The notes: generated from the letters alone by a model not told the origin. DNA of 64,000 bases from Legionella birminghamensis (GCF_900452515.1 NZ_UGNW01000001.1:2976001-3040000); one strand, 5' to 3'; positions 49,750 through 58,033 are shown, counted from the stretch's first letter. A program made the numbers and translations.

Positions 49750-50439
49750 TTACATTACTACTGCATATAACGGATAATCATCAGTTGATAAACAATGTGT
49801 TGAAATATCTTTTTCGATTAAAGAACCTAGAGAAATTGCACTGATACCTAGGGCAGCAGCATTTAGCAAAATATTTTGTGCAATATGACCCGCTTGAAAA
49901 CAAGCAAATTTAAAGCCTCTGGCCAAGTACTGCTTGGAAAGTGTCTGTAAATCAGAACAAATTATTATGCAGTAGTTGGCAGAGTTAAAGTCTATGCTTT
50001 TTGAATAAAACAATGCTTCTAATGAAGTTGCCAGAGAGTTTGCATAATTTAACTCATAAGTTTTAGGATCATAATTATATAATTTTACCTCTTCGCCTTT
50101 AGTATTACTCAGAACTATAAGATTCATAGTTGGTAACCCCCCTGCTTGGGGAATGGTATACGACCCTTGGTCATTTTTTAGTGAGTAAGAATTAAACAGA
50201 ATTTCTTGCAGCATAGTTACGCTGACTTGGTTTTCACAGAATTTTCTGCAACTCTCCCTTTCATGTATAGCGTTTGAAAGTATGTTTTTATGATTCTTAT
50301 TACGTGCATTTAAGTAGCGATGAGCATCAAAATCTGAAAAATCAGGATGGTTATCATGCTCATAATTAGCAGCAGCCCCTAAGTGCTCATATGAGCATAT
50401 TTGAAATAGTAATTCGGAGGCTGTTTTTTTATTACTCAT
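49750..50439 (-). CDS. Single-domain SagB/nitroreductase of the RiPP operon
   Basis: 229 residues, the smallest of four relatives and the closest to canonical FMN nitroreductases: HERESCRKFCENQVSVTMLQEIL (pattern at about 55-77), FACFQAGHIAQNILLNAAALG (about 176-196) and GISAISLGSL. The best candidate for a flavin-dependent azoline oxidase. One-base overlap with the upstream gene. Confidence 0.8.
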   Translation of the reverse strand: MSNKKTASELLFQICSYEHLGAAANYEHDNHPDFSDFDAHRYLNARNKNHKNILSNAIHERESCRKFCENQVSVTMLQEILFNSYSLKNDQGSYTIPQAGGLPTMNLIVLSNTKGEEVKLYNYDPKTYELNYANSLATSLEALFYSKSIDFNSANYCIIICSDLQTLSKQYLARGFKFACFQAGHIAQNILLNAAALGISAISLGSLIEKDISTHCLSTDDYPLYAVVM

Positions 50440-51488
50440 TACCCAATCGCCACTGTGTATAATGGAATTTCCTCAAAACCATCAATATTGAGAAGATTAC
50501 TCGCTAGTTCATCTTTTATAGCTGGAGTTAAAAAAGTACTGTAATCAATAGCTGTACTATAAAATATATATTGGTGGGCAAATTCCGCTACGTTGACCAA
50601 CATATTACGATATGCTCTTTCATGTTTATATCGTGCCATATACCTCGTAGAATTTGCTGTTATTAAAAACAGACAACCTCCCATTGAAGCCTTCTTTTGT
50701 CCAATACACATATCAGCAACAGTTTCCTCAAAGTTACCTGATTTGAGTAATATTAAATTGTGATTTTTTGGATCATAATGATACAACCCCTTGTCTATCC
50801 CTTCCACATCAAAGATAAAGATATAGGTTTCAAGAGCGCTAAAGCTGGATTTATATAAATTTTTCGTGCTATTTTCTAAGTTTAACCGATTATTCAATAG
50901 TTCAGAATTAGCTGCGGCTAAGATATTGGATAAGTCACTTAATAAAATACTCTTTTTCTTAAAAGGTGAGAAAGAATCTCTTTTTAATAAGACCTCTTCT
51001 AAAGATCTTTCTTCAAAAACACTTAAGTTAGGAGTAGGTAAAATGCATGTGGGTAAATCAGAATATATTTTCCATATGTTATGAGGCTCTTTATTGTCAA
51101 AAAAATATTCTTTTTTATCTTCATAAATACTATTGCCATCATCTATGCATTCAACATTTTGACTCTCGAGATGATAAATTAATGCATTAAGCCATTTCCT
51201 TTTCGCCCAATGATTAATTTGATCAACAGGATAACCTTCTGTGGTATCTAGTAAAATTTTTTTATCAAGTAAACTACTAATAAACGATGATACTTCTTCT
51301 TTTTTAACTTTTAAGTTATCAGCAATATGTAATTCTATATTGTCTCTAGTTAGGCCGCTATTATAACAATCTAAAAAAAGCATAAAGAGATCTTTATTTA
51401 CTTCAAATTTTTTTCTATCAATAAGTAAATTTATTAAGCATTTATCTTGCTCTAGATTTTCTATTTTAATTAATGGATTTAATTTCAT
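50439..51488 (-). CDS. SagB-type protein with N-terminal helical domain (RiPP operon)
   Basis: 349 residues from ATG 51488, which overlaps the upstream stop (ATGA). The N-terminal about 130 residues are helical (possible peptide-recognition part); the C-terminal part is SagB-like (SALETYIFIFDVEGIDKGLY, HYDPKNHNLILL, MLVNVAEFAHQYIFYSTAI). Probably pairs with the neighbouring oxidoreductases. Confidence 0.78.
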   Translation of the reverse strand: MKLNPLIKIENLEQDKCLINLLIDRKKFEVNKDLFMLFLDCYNSGLTRDNIELHIADNLKVKKEEVSSFISSLLDKKILLDTTEGYPVDQINHWAKRKWLNALIYHLESQNVECIDDGNSIYEDKKEYFFDNKEPHNIWKIYSDLPTCILPTPNLSVFEERSLEEVLLKRDSFSPFKKKSILLSDLSNILAAANSELLNNRLNLENSTKNLYKSSFSALETYIFIFDVEGIDKGLYHYDPKNHNLILLKSGNFEETVADMCIGQKKASMGGCLFLITANSTRYMARYKHERAYRNMLVNVAEFAHQYIFYSTAIDYSTFLTPAIKDELASNLLNIDGFEEIPLYTVAIG

Positions 51489-52558
51489 AATATTGAGTAG
51501 CCTAAACATGATTCAAGATAATTATCAACGCCTATGATATTTTCTACTTCTTTTTCTAAACACGAATAGCCTACATATAAATTTAAACCATATGTTTTGG
51601 TTAAAAGAGCTAAATTTTGTGTTAAATGGCCAAGATCAAACTGCATGACTCGATAACTTCTGCTCTCTCTATAGCGAAACATGCTTCTTTCGAAAATGCA
51701 GGTATAAACAATAGCCAAAGAAAAATCGAACTGTCCTCTTTTTTCATCAAGTAAAAGTTTCGATCTGATTAAATTATCTATCTCTGATTCCGAATATTCT
51801 TTTACTAAATTTAAGGCATGTTTTTCTACGTTGTAATGATATATTCCTGGCGTTAAATTCAGATCCGGATTTTTAATAAAAAAATAGGTTTCAATCGGGT
51901 GCCTAGCTCCTCCAGACGGAACTGTTTTTCGTATGTGTTTACCCGTTACTTTCATATAACGGTCACCAATTTGCCCAAAAGCAAAATAAATCAGTCTACT
52001 TAACAATTGAAAATTTAAGTTGCGTGGCTCTGCTGTTTTTAAATGGCTAGGGATTATTTTATATTTTTGATCAATCGCTGGCTTTTCTAAGAGGACTTGA
52101 TCATCTTCATAGGACTTATAATTTGAAGGCGTGTTTTCTACAGCTACATACTCCTCCATAAATCCAACATCTTCTTTATCAAGCATTTTGGTATTGTATT
52201 GAATCTTAGGAAGGTTGTTGGTGTGAGTATGAAAGCTCCACGCTTCAGACCAACCATTTTTGTACCATAATTCTTCTGCGCTATCTGAATTGTATTTACG
52301 TAAAAATCCACGAGATATTAAATGAAAAATTGTTTTTTCTGCAAAATTTTTATCATTTATATTTTGATTAATTATTGAAATATAGTCGATTGCATTTGCA
52401 ATTGATTGAGGTTTGGCCAAATAAGCAATAACATCAAGAAATGGCTTATTAACAAGTGACTTAAGGTTGTAACTAACCAGCTTGCCTGGATTATGCAAGA
52501 ATACCTCGTCGTTTACGCAGAGTATTCTTAATTGTCTATCGAAACAAATCATTTCCAT
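51485..52558 (-). CDS. SagB-type protein, first modifying gene of the RiPP operon
   Basis: 357 residues. The N-terminal wHTH-like domain (residues 1-90) resembles leader-binding modules fused to SagB dehydrogenases. The core has RKTVPSGGARHPIETYFFI (about 198-216), GIYHYNVEKHALNLV and a late SYRVMQFDLGHLTQNLALL. In trifolitoxin operons genes of this type also directly follow the precursor. Confidence 0.8.
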   Translation of the reverse strand: MEMICFDRQLRILCVNDEVFLHNPGKLVSYNLKSLVNKPFLDVIAYLAKPQSIANAIDYISIINQNINDKNFAEKTIFHLISRGFLRKYNSDSAEELWYKNGWSEAWSFHTHTNNLPKIQYNTKMLDKEDVGFMEEYVAVENTPSNYKSYEDDQVLLEKPAIDQKYKIIPSHLKTAEPRNLNFQLLSRLIYFAFGQIGDRYMKVTGKHIRKTVPSGGARHPIETYFFIKNPDLNLTPGIYHYNVEKHALNLVKEYSESEIDNLIRSKLLLDEKRGQFDFSLAIVYTCIFERSMFRYRESRSYRVMQFDLGHLTQNLALLTKTYGLNLYVGYSCLEKEVENIIGVDNYLESCLGYSIL

Positions 52559-52576
52559 ATTTTAAACCCAAATTAG

Positions 52577-52604
52577 CAAAAAGGAAGAAGATTAACTCCT
52601 TCCT
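52577..52604 (-). terminator. Attenuator between precursor and modifying genes
   Basis: On the minus strand AGGAAGGAG-TTAAT-CTTCTTCCT forms a 9-bp stem (one G-T pair) followed by TTTTT. It lies 20 nt after the precursor stop. Partial termination here would give more precursor than enzyme transcript, a common RiPP design. Confidence 0.75.
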
Positions 52605-52622
52605 AAAATTTAGAATTAATGC

Positions 52623-52769
52623 TTAATTAGCATTGGCTTCTTCTTTTGATTCACTTGCATTTGGAGTCTGAACAGAAATACAACCCTGACGAGCGACAAC
52701 ACCATTCATATCTTTTTCAATTTCAGAAATTTCAAAAATTTCATCAATAGAGTTAACTTGATTTTCCAT
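52623..52769 (-). CDS. RiPP precursor peptide, trifolitoxin-like
   Basis: 48 codons, too short for usual ORF calls. ATG at 52769 has AAGGAG six bases upstream. The N-terminal part (MENQVNSIDEIFEISEIEKD) is acidic and helical like a leader. It is followed by a Gly-containing break and ARQGCISVQTPN with the only Cys, then a charged tail ending EEANAN. Arg-Gln-Gly-Cys is the modified segment of trifolitoxin (TfxA ends GSRQGCVA). First gene of the operon. Unlike TfxA, about 18 residues follow the Cys and may be a follower to be removed. Confidence 0.85.
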   Translation of the reverse strand: MENQVNSIDEIFEISEIEKDMNGVVARQGCISVQTPNASESKEEANAN

Positions 52770-52846
52770 AACATCTCCTTCAGTTAAATTTAAAAATGCA
52801 GTACTACTGCGCCATGAATACTATCATATGGTCTTTTTTTCTTCAA
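52767..52846 (-). promoter_or_regulatory. Promoter and ribosome site of the RiPP operon
   Basis: Minus strand: TTGAAG (52841-52846), 17-nt spacer, TAGTAT (52818-52823), about 48 nt of leader, then GAAGGAGATGTTATG. Box matches are 4 of 6 each with ideal spacing, so a sigma-70 promoter is plausible. The ribosome site is the strongest in the region, fitting an abundant precursor. Confidence 0.6.
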
Positions 52847-52959
52847 ACTGTTTTTAATTTACGTGTAATATTACTTTGATATCAATTGGTTACTAAGTAA
52901 AATAAAAGCTTTAAAACTTAGGGCATGTAACTATTTTTCACCACACTCAGACCCTTCGT

Positions 52960-53281
52960 TGCCGACCGTAATAATGAAAGCAGTCACTTTCCAACTTCCA
53001 TTTGATACCCAACTTATCTAATGCTTCAGTCGCTATAACTTCAAATGGCTTAGAGTATCTAGCTCAGGAATTGGCATGAGCTCAGCCTAGGCAAATCAAC
53101 CATGTGCGATGTTAATGATAATACCTTCATCTATAAAAGGACTCAGCGCACGATTTAAACGTAATTGCTCTCGATTAGATAATCTTGGGTAAAATCATCT
53201 CTCGAAAATACACAGCTTCGAATACGATTAATTTTATTTCTTAACTCATTACGAAAGGCCTTGTTGTAATGTTCTTTATGC
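52960..53281 (-). pseudogene. Decayed winged-helix (AbiEi-like) gene fragment
   Basis: The minus strand reads KEHYNKAFRNELRNKINRI, ...FSRDDF, then after a frame change YPRLSNREQLRLNRALSPF, IDEGIIINIAHG, two in-frame stops and AELMPIPELD. This is the layout of a transcriptional antitoxin-type winged-helix protein but with a frameshift and stops. It occupies most of the otherwise gene-free 52850-53290. Confidence 0.5.
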
Positions 53282-53299
53282 TTATAGCTTATTCACCAC

Positions 53300-53533
53300 T
53301 ACGTCACAAATAGTCATTTTTATTAAAACCAAATGACTTTATGTAAATTACCAATAAAGAGCTAAAATATCCTTGCGTGAGATTTGCGTGTTTGAGTACG
53401 ACACTGTTATACTCAGTACGACATTTGTAGTGGTATCCCGTTGCAAATTATTACTTTAAAATCAACGAGTTATTTTATAGGAAGAGGGCTCATAATCCGT
53501 TGGTCCTAGGTTCAAGTCCTAGTGGGCCCACCA
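53300..53533 (+). repeat. Right end of region 3: leader block and att site 3
   Basis: 53489-53533 is the 45-bp tRNA 3' half. The block before it (from about 53370, GTGAGATTTGCGTGTTTGAG ... GTAGTGG) is nearly the same as before att sites 1 and 4, which marks region 3 as ending like the ICE does. Confidence 0.85.
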
Positions 53534-53804
53534 ATTAAAGTAAGTAAAATCAATAGATTATAATAAATTCTTCTAACCACCTCGAAAACCAGATGGGGAT
53601 TTTTGGGAAAATTACTCACGCAAAATCACTCAAACCAGAATCCAAAACCAATATAACTTATTGTATTATATGGAATTTATTTTTATAACCAACGGGTTAT
53701 TAGTCCTCTGCTTCAAAATGTATGTAATTCAATCAACTCTACTCATGATTCAACCAATCCAAAAGCTTTAACCAGTATGCAGGGACTGAGCGTACTATTG
53801 ATAA

Positions 53805-53848
53805 AAGTATACAGAAATACCATATAAATATAGAGTTTCTGTATACTT
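53805..53848. repeat. Palindrome related to 36660-36703
   Basis: AAGTATACAGAAATACCATA ... TCTGTATACTT, an imperfect palindrome with the same arms as the perfect one beside higA. It lies upstream of abiEi copy 2. Function unknown. Confidence 0.55.
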
Positions 53849-53863
53849 AATTAAATAATCGCC

Positions 53864-53911
53864 TTAAGTAGACATTTATACTATAATTATATGGAATAAA
53901 CGTCCACTTAA
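53864..53911 (+). promoter_or_regulatory. abiE copy 2 promoter with operator inverted repeat
   Basis: TTAAGTAGACATTTAT (53864-53879) and its near complement at 53896-53911 (14 of 16 pairs) flank TATAAT at 53882-53887. A dyad straddling the -10 box 10 nt before the abiEi ATG is what AbiEi autorepression would need. Confidence 0.65.
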
Positions 53912-53919
53912 ATACACTT

Positions 53920-54453
53920 ATGAATAAAGAACACGCCATTAATGTACTGAGAGAACAAGATAAACAAAGCAAATACATCTTTACTAATCGCGATCTCTCT
54001 AAGCTATTTCCAGAAGACTCTTTTAAAACGTTCAATGAAGGACTGAAACGTCTGGTAAAATCAGGAATACTTAAGCGCGCTTGCCGAGATATATATGTTA
54101 ATGAAGATGCCAGACAATTTGACAGTTATGTCATCGAACGTATTGCGAAAACACTTAGACGAGGCGAGTACAATTATGTCAGTTTGGAGTCCATGCTATC
54201 CGAATATGGCGTCATCTCACAAATTCCTATAGATAGAATAACGATCATGACAACAGGCAGAAAAGGTATCTACAACACTTCCTATGGAGTTATTGAATTT
54301 ACACATACTAAGCGGACAGTCAAAGATATTCTCAATAACACCACCAAAATCAATGAACGACCGCTTAGAATGGCTACTAAACAAGCCGCTTTAAGAGACC
54401 TAAAACGAGTTGGTCGAAATATGAATTTAGTTAATTTGGATGAATTAGTATGA
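53920..54453 (+). CDS. abiEi: AbiEi-type antitoxin (copy 2)
   Basis: 177 residues. Winged helix at residues 20-65 (IFTNRDLSKLFPEDSFKTFNEGLKRLVKSG pattern, then RDIYVNE), then YNYVSLESMLSEYGVISQIP, as in AbiEi antitoxins. Overlaps the toxin gene by 4 nt. Only distantly like copy 1 at 16551. Confidence 0.88.
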   Translation: MNKEHAINVLREQDKQSKYIFTNRDLSKLFPEDSFKTFNEGLKRLVKSGILKRACRDIYVNEDARQFDSYVIERIAKTLRRGEYNYVSLESMLSEYGVISQIPIDRITIMTTGRKGIYNTSYGVIEFTHTKRTVKDILNNTTKINERPLRMATKQAALRDLKRVGRNMNLVNLDELV

Positions 54454-55382
54454 TTAAACCTACTGCCATTAACAGGGAAGATTTTAATTTATTAGTAGAA
54501 CTTGCCATGCGGGAAGAAGGTTATTCGCATATGAGGCCTGTCATTGAAAAAGAATTATTACACTATGATTTGCTTTTTGCTCTGGATAAACAAGGGTTGT
54601 TGGATAAATTGACCTTTCAAGGCGGTACATCACTTCGTCTATGTTATGGCTCTTCACGTTTTAGCGAAGATCTCGATTTTGCTGGAGGTCATGATTTTAC
54701 CACGTCAAAACTACTGGCTATGAAAGAGTGCATTGAAGGCTATATCGCTTCTCGGTATGGTTTGGATGTAACGGTGAAAGAACCGGCAGAAATGTCTATT
54801 GAGCCTGAGTATCAAGATATTAAAGTTGATAAATGGCAAATTGCCATTACTACATCACCAACTCGAAAGGACTTGCCAAAGCAAAAAATTAAAATCGAGG
54901 TATGCAATGTCCCCGCATATACAAGAACACCACAGGCTCTAAATGCTAATTATGATTTTTTACCTGACGGTTATGGCGATGTACTGATCATGACAGAAAG
55001 TCCAGATGAAATTATGGCCGATAAATTAATCTCTTTGGTTAATACAACCAAATATGTACGTCATAGAGACATTTGGGATTTACGCTGGCTACAGCAACGC
55101 GGAAGTTCTATTAACAAACAATTCATTTTATCCAAAATCAATGATTATAAAATTAGTGATTACCCAGCCAAACTTGAAAGCACAATTGCAAATATTGAAA
55201 AAATCATCTATAGCGAAGCATTCCATAATGAGCTATCACGCTTTATTCCTTTAGATGTTCAGGAAAGAACTCTAAAAAAAGATAAGTTTAAAGAGTTTTT
55301 GATTAATGAAACTCAATTATTGTTATTCGAATTGATGGCGTTATTAGATGGCAAATCAGAGCCAGAGGAATTTTATATTTAA
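54450..55382 (+). CDS. abiEii: AbiEii-type toxin, nucleotidyltransferase (copy 2)
   Basis: 310 residues. TFQGGTSLRLCYGSSRFSED and LDFAGG (about 56-81) form the nucleotidyltransferase signature; then IMADKLISLVNT and RHRDIWDLRWL are family landmarks. Longer than copy 1 and a different subfamily. Type IV TA systems give abortive phage resistance in studied cases. Confidence 0.9.
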   Translation: MIKPTAINREDFNLLVELAMREEGYSHMRPVIEKELLHYDLLFALDKQGLLDKLTFQGGTSLRLCYGSSRFSEDLDFAGGHDFTTSKLLAMKECIEGYIASRYGLDVTVKEPAEMSIEPEYQDIKVDKWQIAITTSPTRKDLPKQKIKIEVCNVPAYTRTPQALNANYDFLPDGYGDVLIMTESPDEIMADKLISLVNTTKYVRHRDIWDLRWLQQRGSSINKQFILSKINDYKISDYPAKLESTIANIEKIIYSEAFHNELSRFIPLDVQERTLKKDKFKEFLINETQLLLFELMALLDGKSEPEEFYI

Positions 55383-55433
55383 GGATTATTTTGTCGTTCA
55401 CAGATGGTTTCCTATGTCTGCAAATAGCAGCAT

Positions 55434-56441
55434 TCAATTATTGAATTTAATTCCGTTTGAATAGGTCTCTAAGGAAAATTTACCATCCTTCAAAATTAGA
55501 AGTGCATGCCCATCAACCACATCAGGAAGATTAATATTCCACAATTTTTTATACCAGGATTCATCCCTATCGATAGGCCTTTTTATTATCTCATAAGCTA
55601 ATATGGCCTCATCTGTAAGGCGACCTTGCTGGTATTGTTCTTCTATTAAATCAATATCGCTCTCTAGCCAATCTAAGGATTCATTCATTTCCCGGATAGT
55701 AAATTGATTCCAGGTACAGGTAAACGGTGCACCCATATGACCACTGATCCAAAAGTTAGGCATAAAATGCATGATTAGACGGGATAATAGTGGTTCTTTC
55801 CCTGGACTGACATGCGAAACAAATATTGAAGGTTTACTTTTATTTTTAACCTGCTGATACAAAACGCCAAATTGATTTAATACAGTCCATACCTTTCCCC
55901 CATTTCCTGCAATGGGTTTATCGAATAGCTTTTTACTTACTAAAAAATTTCCTCCTAAGCCATAAAGAGAAAATTCAAGCTCACTTTCACTGGTGTGAAA
56001 TTGATAAAAGTGGTGTTCGTCAAGCACGTGCAGATTTTTAACATTGAGATTAGTATTTAATTGCCTTAAAACTTGCACATCTTCATGATTTCCCCAAACA
56101 GCATATATAGGAACGGCGAACTTCTTTTTACCTGAGATATAATCTGGAAAGTCACCTAATAATCGATTTTCTTTGACGATTTCTATTAACCTTTCGCGAC
56201 TCGTTTGTTTATCAACCTCATATTGTCGCCAAACTGGCGAGTGAGATACTAACAAGCGTAGTTCCCTAGGGCTGAGTCGATAAATGCTCTGTTCATCATA
56301 AAACCCAAAATCACCGGCATGAATCACCATGTCTGCATTAGTTTGAGCTACCATCTGATTGATGATATCCAAATTTCCGTGGGTATCACTGATTAGTAGG
56401 ATTCTGCGCACTTTAAGACCTGTAGTTTTAATTTCAGTCAT
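55434..56441 (-). CDS. Metallophosphoesterase
   Basis: 335 residues from MTEIKTTG (56441); an earlier ATG at 56468 lies inside repeated TTAACATG sequence. Calcineurin-type motifs are complete: SDTHGN (about 17), HAGDFGFYD (about 42), WGNHED (about 110), SHVSPGKE (about 206) and SGHMGAP (about 226). Substrate unknown. Fragments of its 3' end recur at 59440-59512 and 60776-60893. Confidence 0.85.
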   Translation of the reverse strand: MTEIKTTGLKVRRILLISDTHGNLDIINQMVAQTNADMVIHAGDFGFYDEQSIYRLSPRELRLLVSHSPVWRQYEVDKQTSRERLIEIVKENRLLGDFPDYISGKKKFAVPIYAVWGNHEDVQVLRQLNTNLNVKNLHVLDEHHFYQFHTSESELEFSLYGLGGNFLVSKKLFDKPIAGNGGKVWTVLNQFGVLYQQVKNKSKPSIFVSHVSPGKEPLLSRLIMHFMPNFWISGHMGAPFTCTWNQFTIREMNESLDWLESDIDLIEEQYQQGRLTDEAILAYEIIKRPIDRDESWYKKLWNINLPDVVDGHALLILKDGKFSLETYSNGIKFNN

Positions 56442-56512
56442 GTTAAGAAAATCTGATTTTGTTAACATGACAAGTAAGTCATGTTAACATTTTTAAGTAT
56501 TCTTAACATGGG
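56440..56512. promoter_or_regulatory. TTAACATG repeat array at the metallophosphoesterase start
   Basis: Four TTAAC/GTTAA units with CATG ends (CATGTTAAG, GTTAACATGAC, GTCATGTTAAC, CTTAACATG) alternate in orientation over 73 bp, making nested dyads. A shorter version lies at 36578-36656. Looks like an operator array. Confidence 0.5.
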
Positions 56513-56544
56513 CATTTATCTGAAACTATATAATTAATCAAAAA

Positions 56545-56896
56545 AATTCACCACGCAGTGCGTGGTAAATCTTCTAATAAATTATCACTAAGTTCTAATC
56601 TGATGCAGAGATAAAACAGGAAGATGTGTAATACAAAATACAGAGCCCAACAAAATCATCAAAAATTGATAGCCCATATTATTGAATGATGCCTAGTTTG
56701 GCCCTCTTAAAATTAAGCGCAATTTTTTCAATTGACAAATAAAACTATTTTTTATAACTTACAAAGTAACGCTTTTCCTAAGCGTGCCCCCTTCCAGTGC
56801 AAAACTCTCAGTGAGTAGGAAATTCGATTTTTATATTTAGAAAAATAAATATTAGGGAGGGAGTGTTTATTTTTCGCTAATATGAGGATCGAAATA
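56545..56896. other. Gene-free stretch with shared palindromic repeat
   Basis: 56545-56574 repeats 15584-15613 (palindrome CCACGCAGTGCGTGG). The remainder up to 56896 shows no convincing gene; a minus-strand frame at 56752-57006 only shadows the DnaB-like gene. Confidence 0.45.
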
Positions 56897-57697
56897 ATGT
56901 CTTTGTCTAAAAGTATTCCTTCAATAAGGTCTCTTAAATTATCTGCAAAACAAATAGCCTCAACTAAGAGCATTCCACTAAGCCAAGCTCTTGATCTTGT
57001 CGCCAATGATTATGGATTTACTCATTGGACATTGATGCATAAATATTTTAAATCAATACGCATAAATAATCTTGAGTCCATTTGGCAATCATTTCTTCCT
57101 GGAGAAATGTTATTGTTATCTGCCGCGGAAGGTGCGGGGAAATTATCTTTTGCTCTTAACCTTGCTTTGTATGCAGCACAAATAAAATTACCGGTTAAAT
57201 ATTACTCTATGCATTTTAATGAATCCTTCATTTTTGAGCGTTTAAATAAAATTTCATGTTCAAATTTAGGGAGTTGTTCGCAACAAGAGCAATACATGGA
57301 GGTAGTGGAAAAATGTTTTGATCAAAAAACTTTAATTGAAAAAATTAAAAAAGATAAACCTGGTTCTTTATTAATTGTTGATTATTTACAAGCCATTGTG
57401 CCCCATAGAGAAATGGATCCATATAATGATTTTGTGCGTGAGTTGAAATTAATTGCACAACAACATGCATTGAGAGTATTAATACTCAGCCAAGTCAATA
57501 AAGAATTTAATTTTGAATCTTTGGAGTATATTGCAGGCGGACGTTCAATCAGCAGGCATTTCACACACGTGATTCATATAGAACCTCAGCAACAAGCAAA
57601 TAAAGACGAACGCGGAATCTTTTTAGTTAAATCAATACATTACCAAAAGCAAAAATTGTTTTTACAGTTTAATAAAGAGAATTATCTTTTTCTTTAA
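56897..57697 (+). CDS. DnaB/RecA-like ATPase with GSRP-type N-terminal module
   Basis: 266 residues from ATG 56897 (GAGGA upstream). The first about 45 residues (LSQALDLVANDYGFTHWTLM) form the same type of helical module as the protein at 6147. Then a DnaB C-terminal-like P-loop domain: SAAEGAGKLSF as Walker A (about 77-87), SLLIVDYLQAI as Walker B, VLILSQVNK and GGRSISRHFTHVIHIE. The helicase N-terminal domain is missing. Probably a DNA-binding ATPase of the element. Confidence 0.8.
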   Translation: MSLSKSIPSIRSLKLSAKQIASTKSIPLSQALDLVANDYGFTHWTLMHKYFKSIRINNLESIWQSFLPGEMLLLSAAEGAGKLSFALNLALYAAQIKLPVKYYSMHFNESFIFERLNKISCSNLGSCSQQEQYMEVVEKCFDQKTLIEKIKKDKPGSLLIVDYLQAIVPHREMDPYNDFVRELKLIAQQHALRVLILSQVNKEFNFESLEYIAGGRSISRHFTHVIHIEPQQQANKDERGIFLVKSIHYQKQKLFLQFNKENYLFL

Positions 57698-57699
57698 TC

Positions 57700-57869
57700 A
57701 TTTTATCCTTGCGTGAGATTTGCGTGTTTGAGTACGACACTATTATACTCTGTACGACATTTGTAGTGGCATCTCGCGACAGATTATTATTTAAAAATCA
57801 ATGAGTTAATTTTAAGGTTGGGGGCTCATAATCCGTTGGTCCTAGGTTCAAGTCCTAGTGGGCCCACCA
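57700..57869 (+). repeat. Right end of region 4: leader block and att site 4
   Basis: 57825-57869 is the fourth 45-bp tRNA 3' half, preceded by the conserved leader (CCTTGCGTGAGATTTGCGTG ... GTAGTGG). The 20 bases after it equal those after att site 1. The 5' half of the tRNA is again absent. Confidence 0.85.
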
Positions 57870-58033
57870 ATAAAATCAAGTAGTTACGTGTAGTTCGAAA
57901 AAAGTGAAAACCTCTGAGGGGCACTGATGGGGCACTCAGAAACAACAAATGGCAACAATGCAAAACAAAAATCAACACTGGATAACCAGTGCTTATCTCG
58001 CAGGATGGATTGATCCAGGAGTTATAGTCGAAA

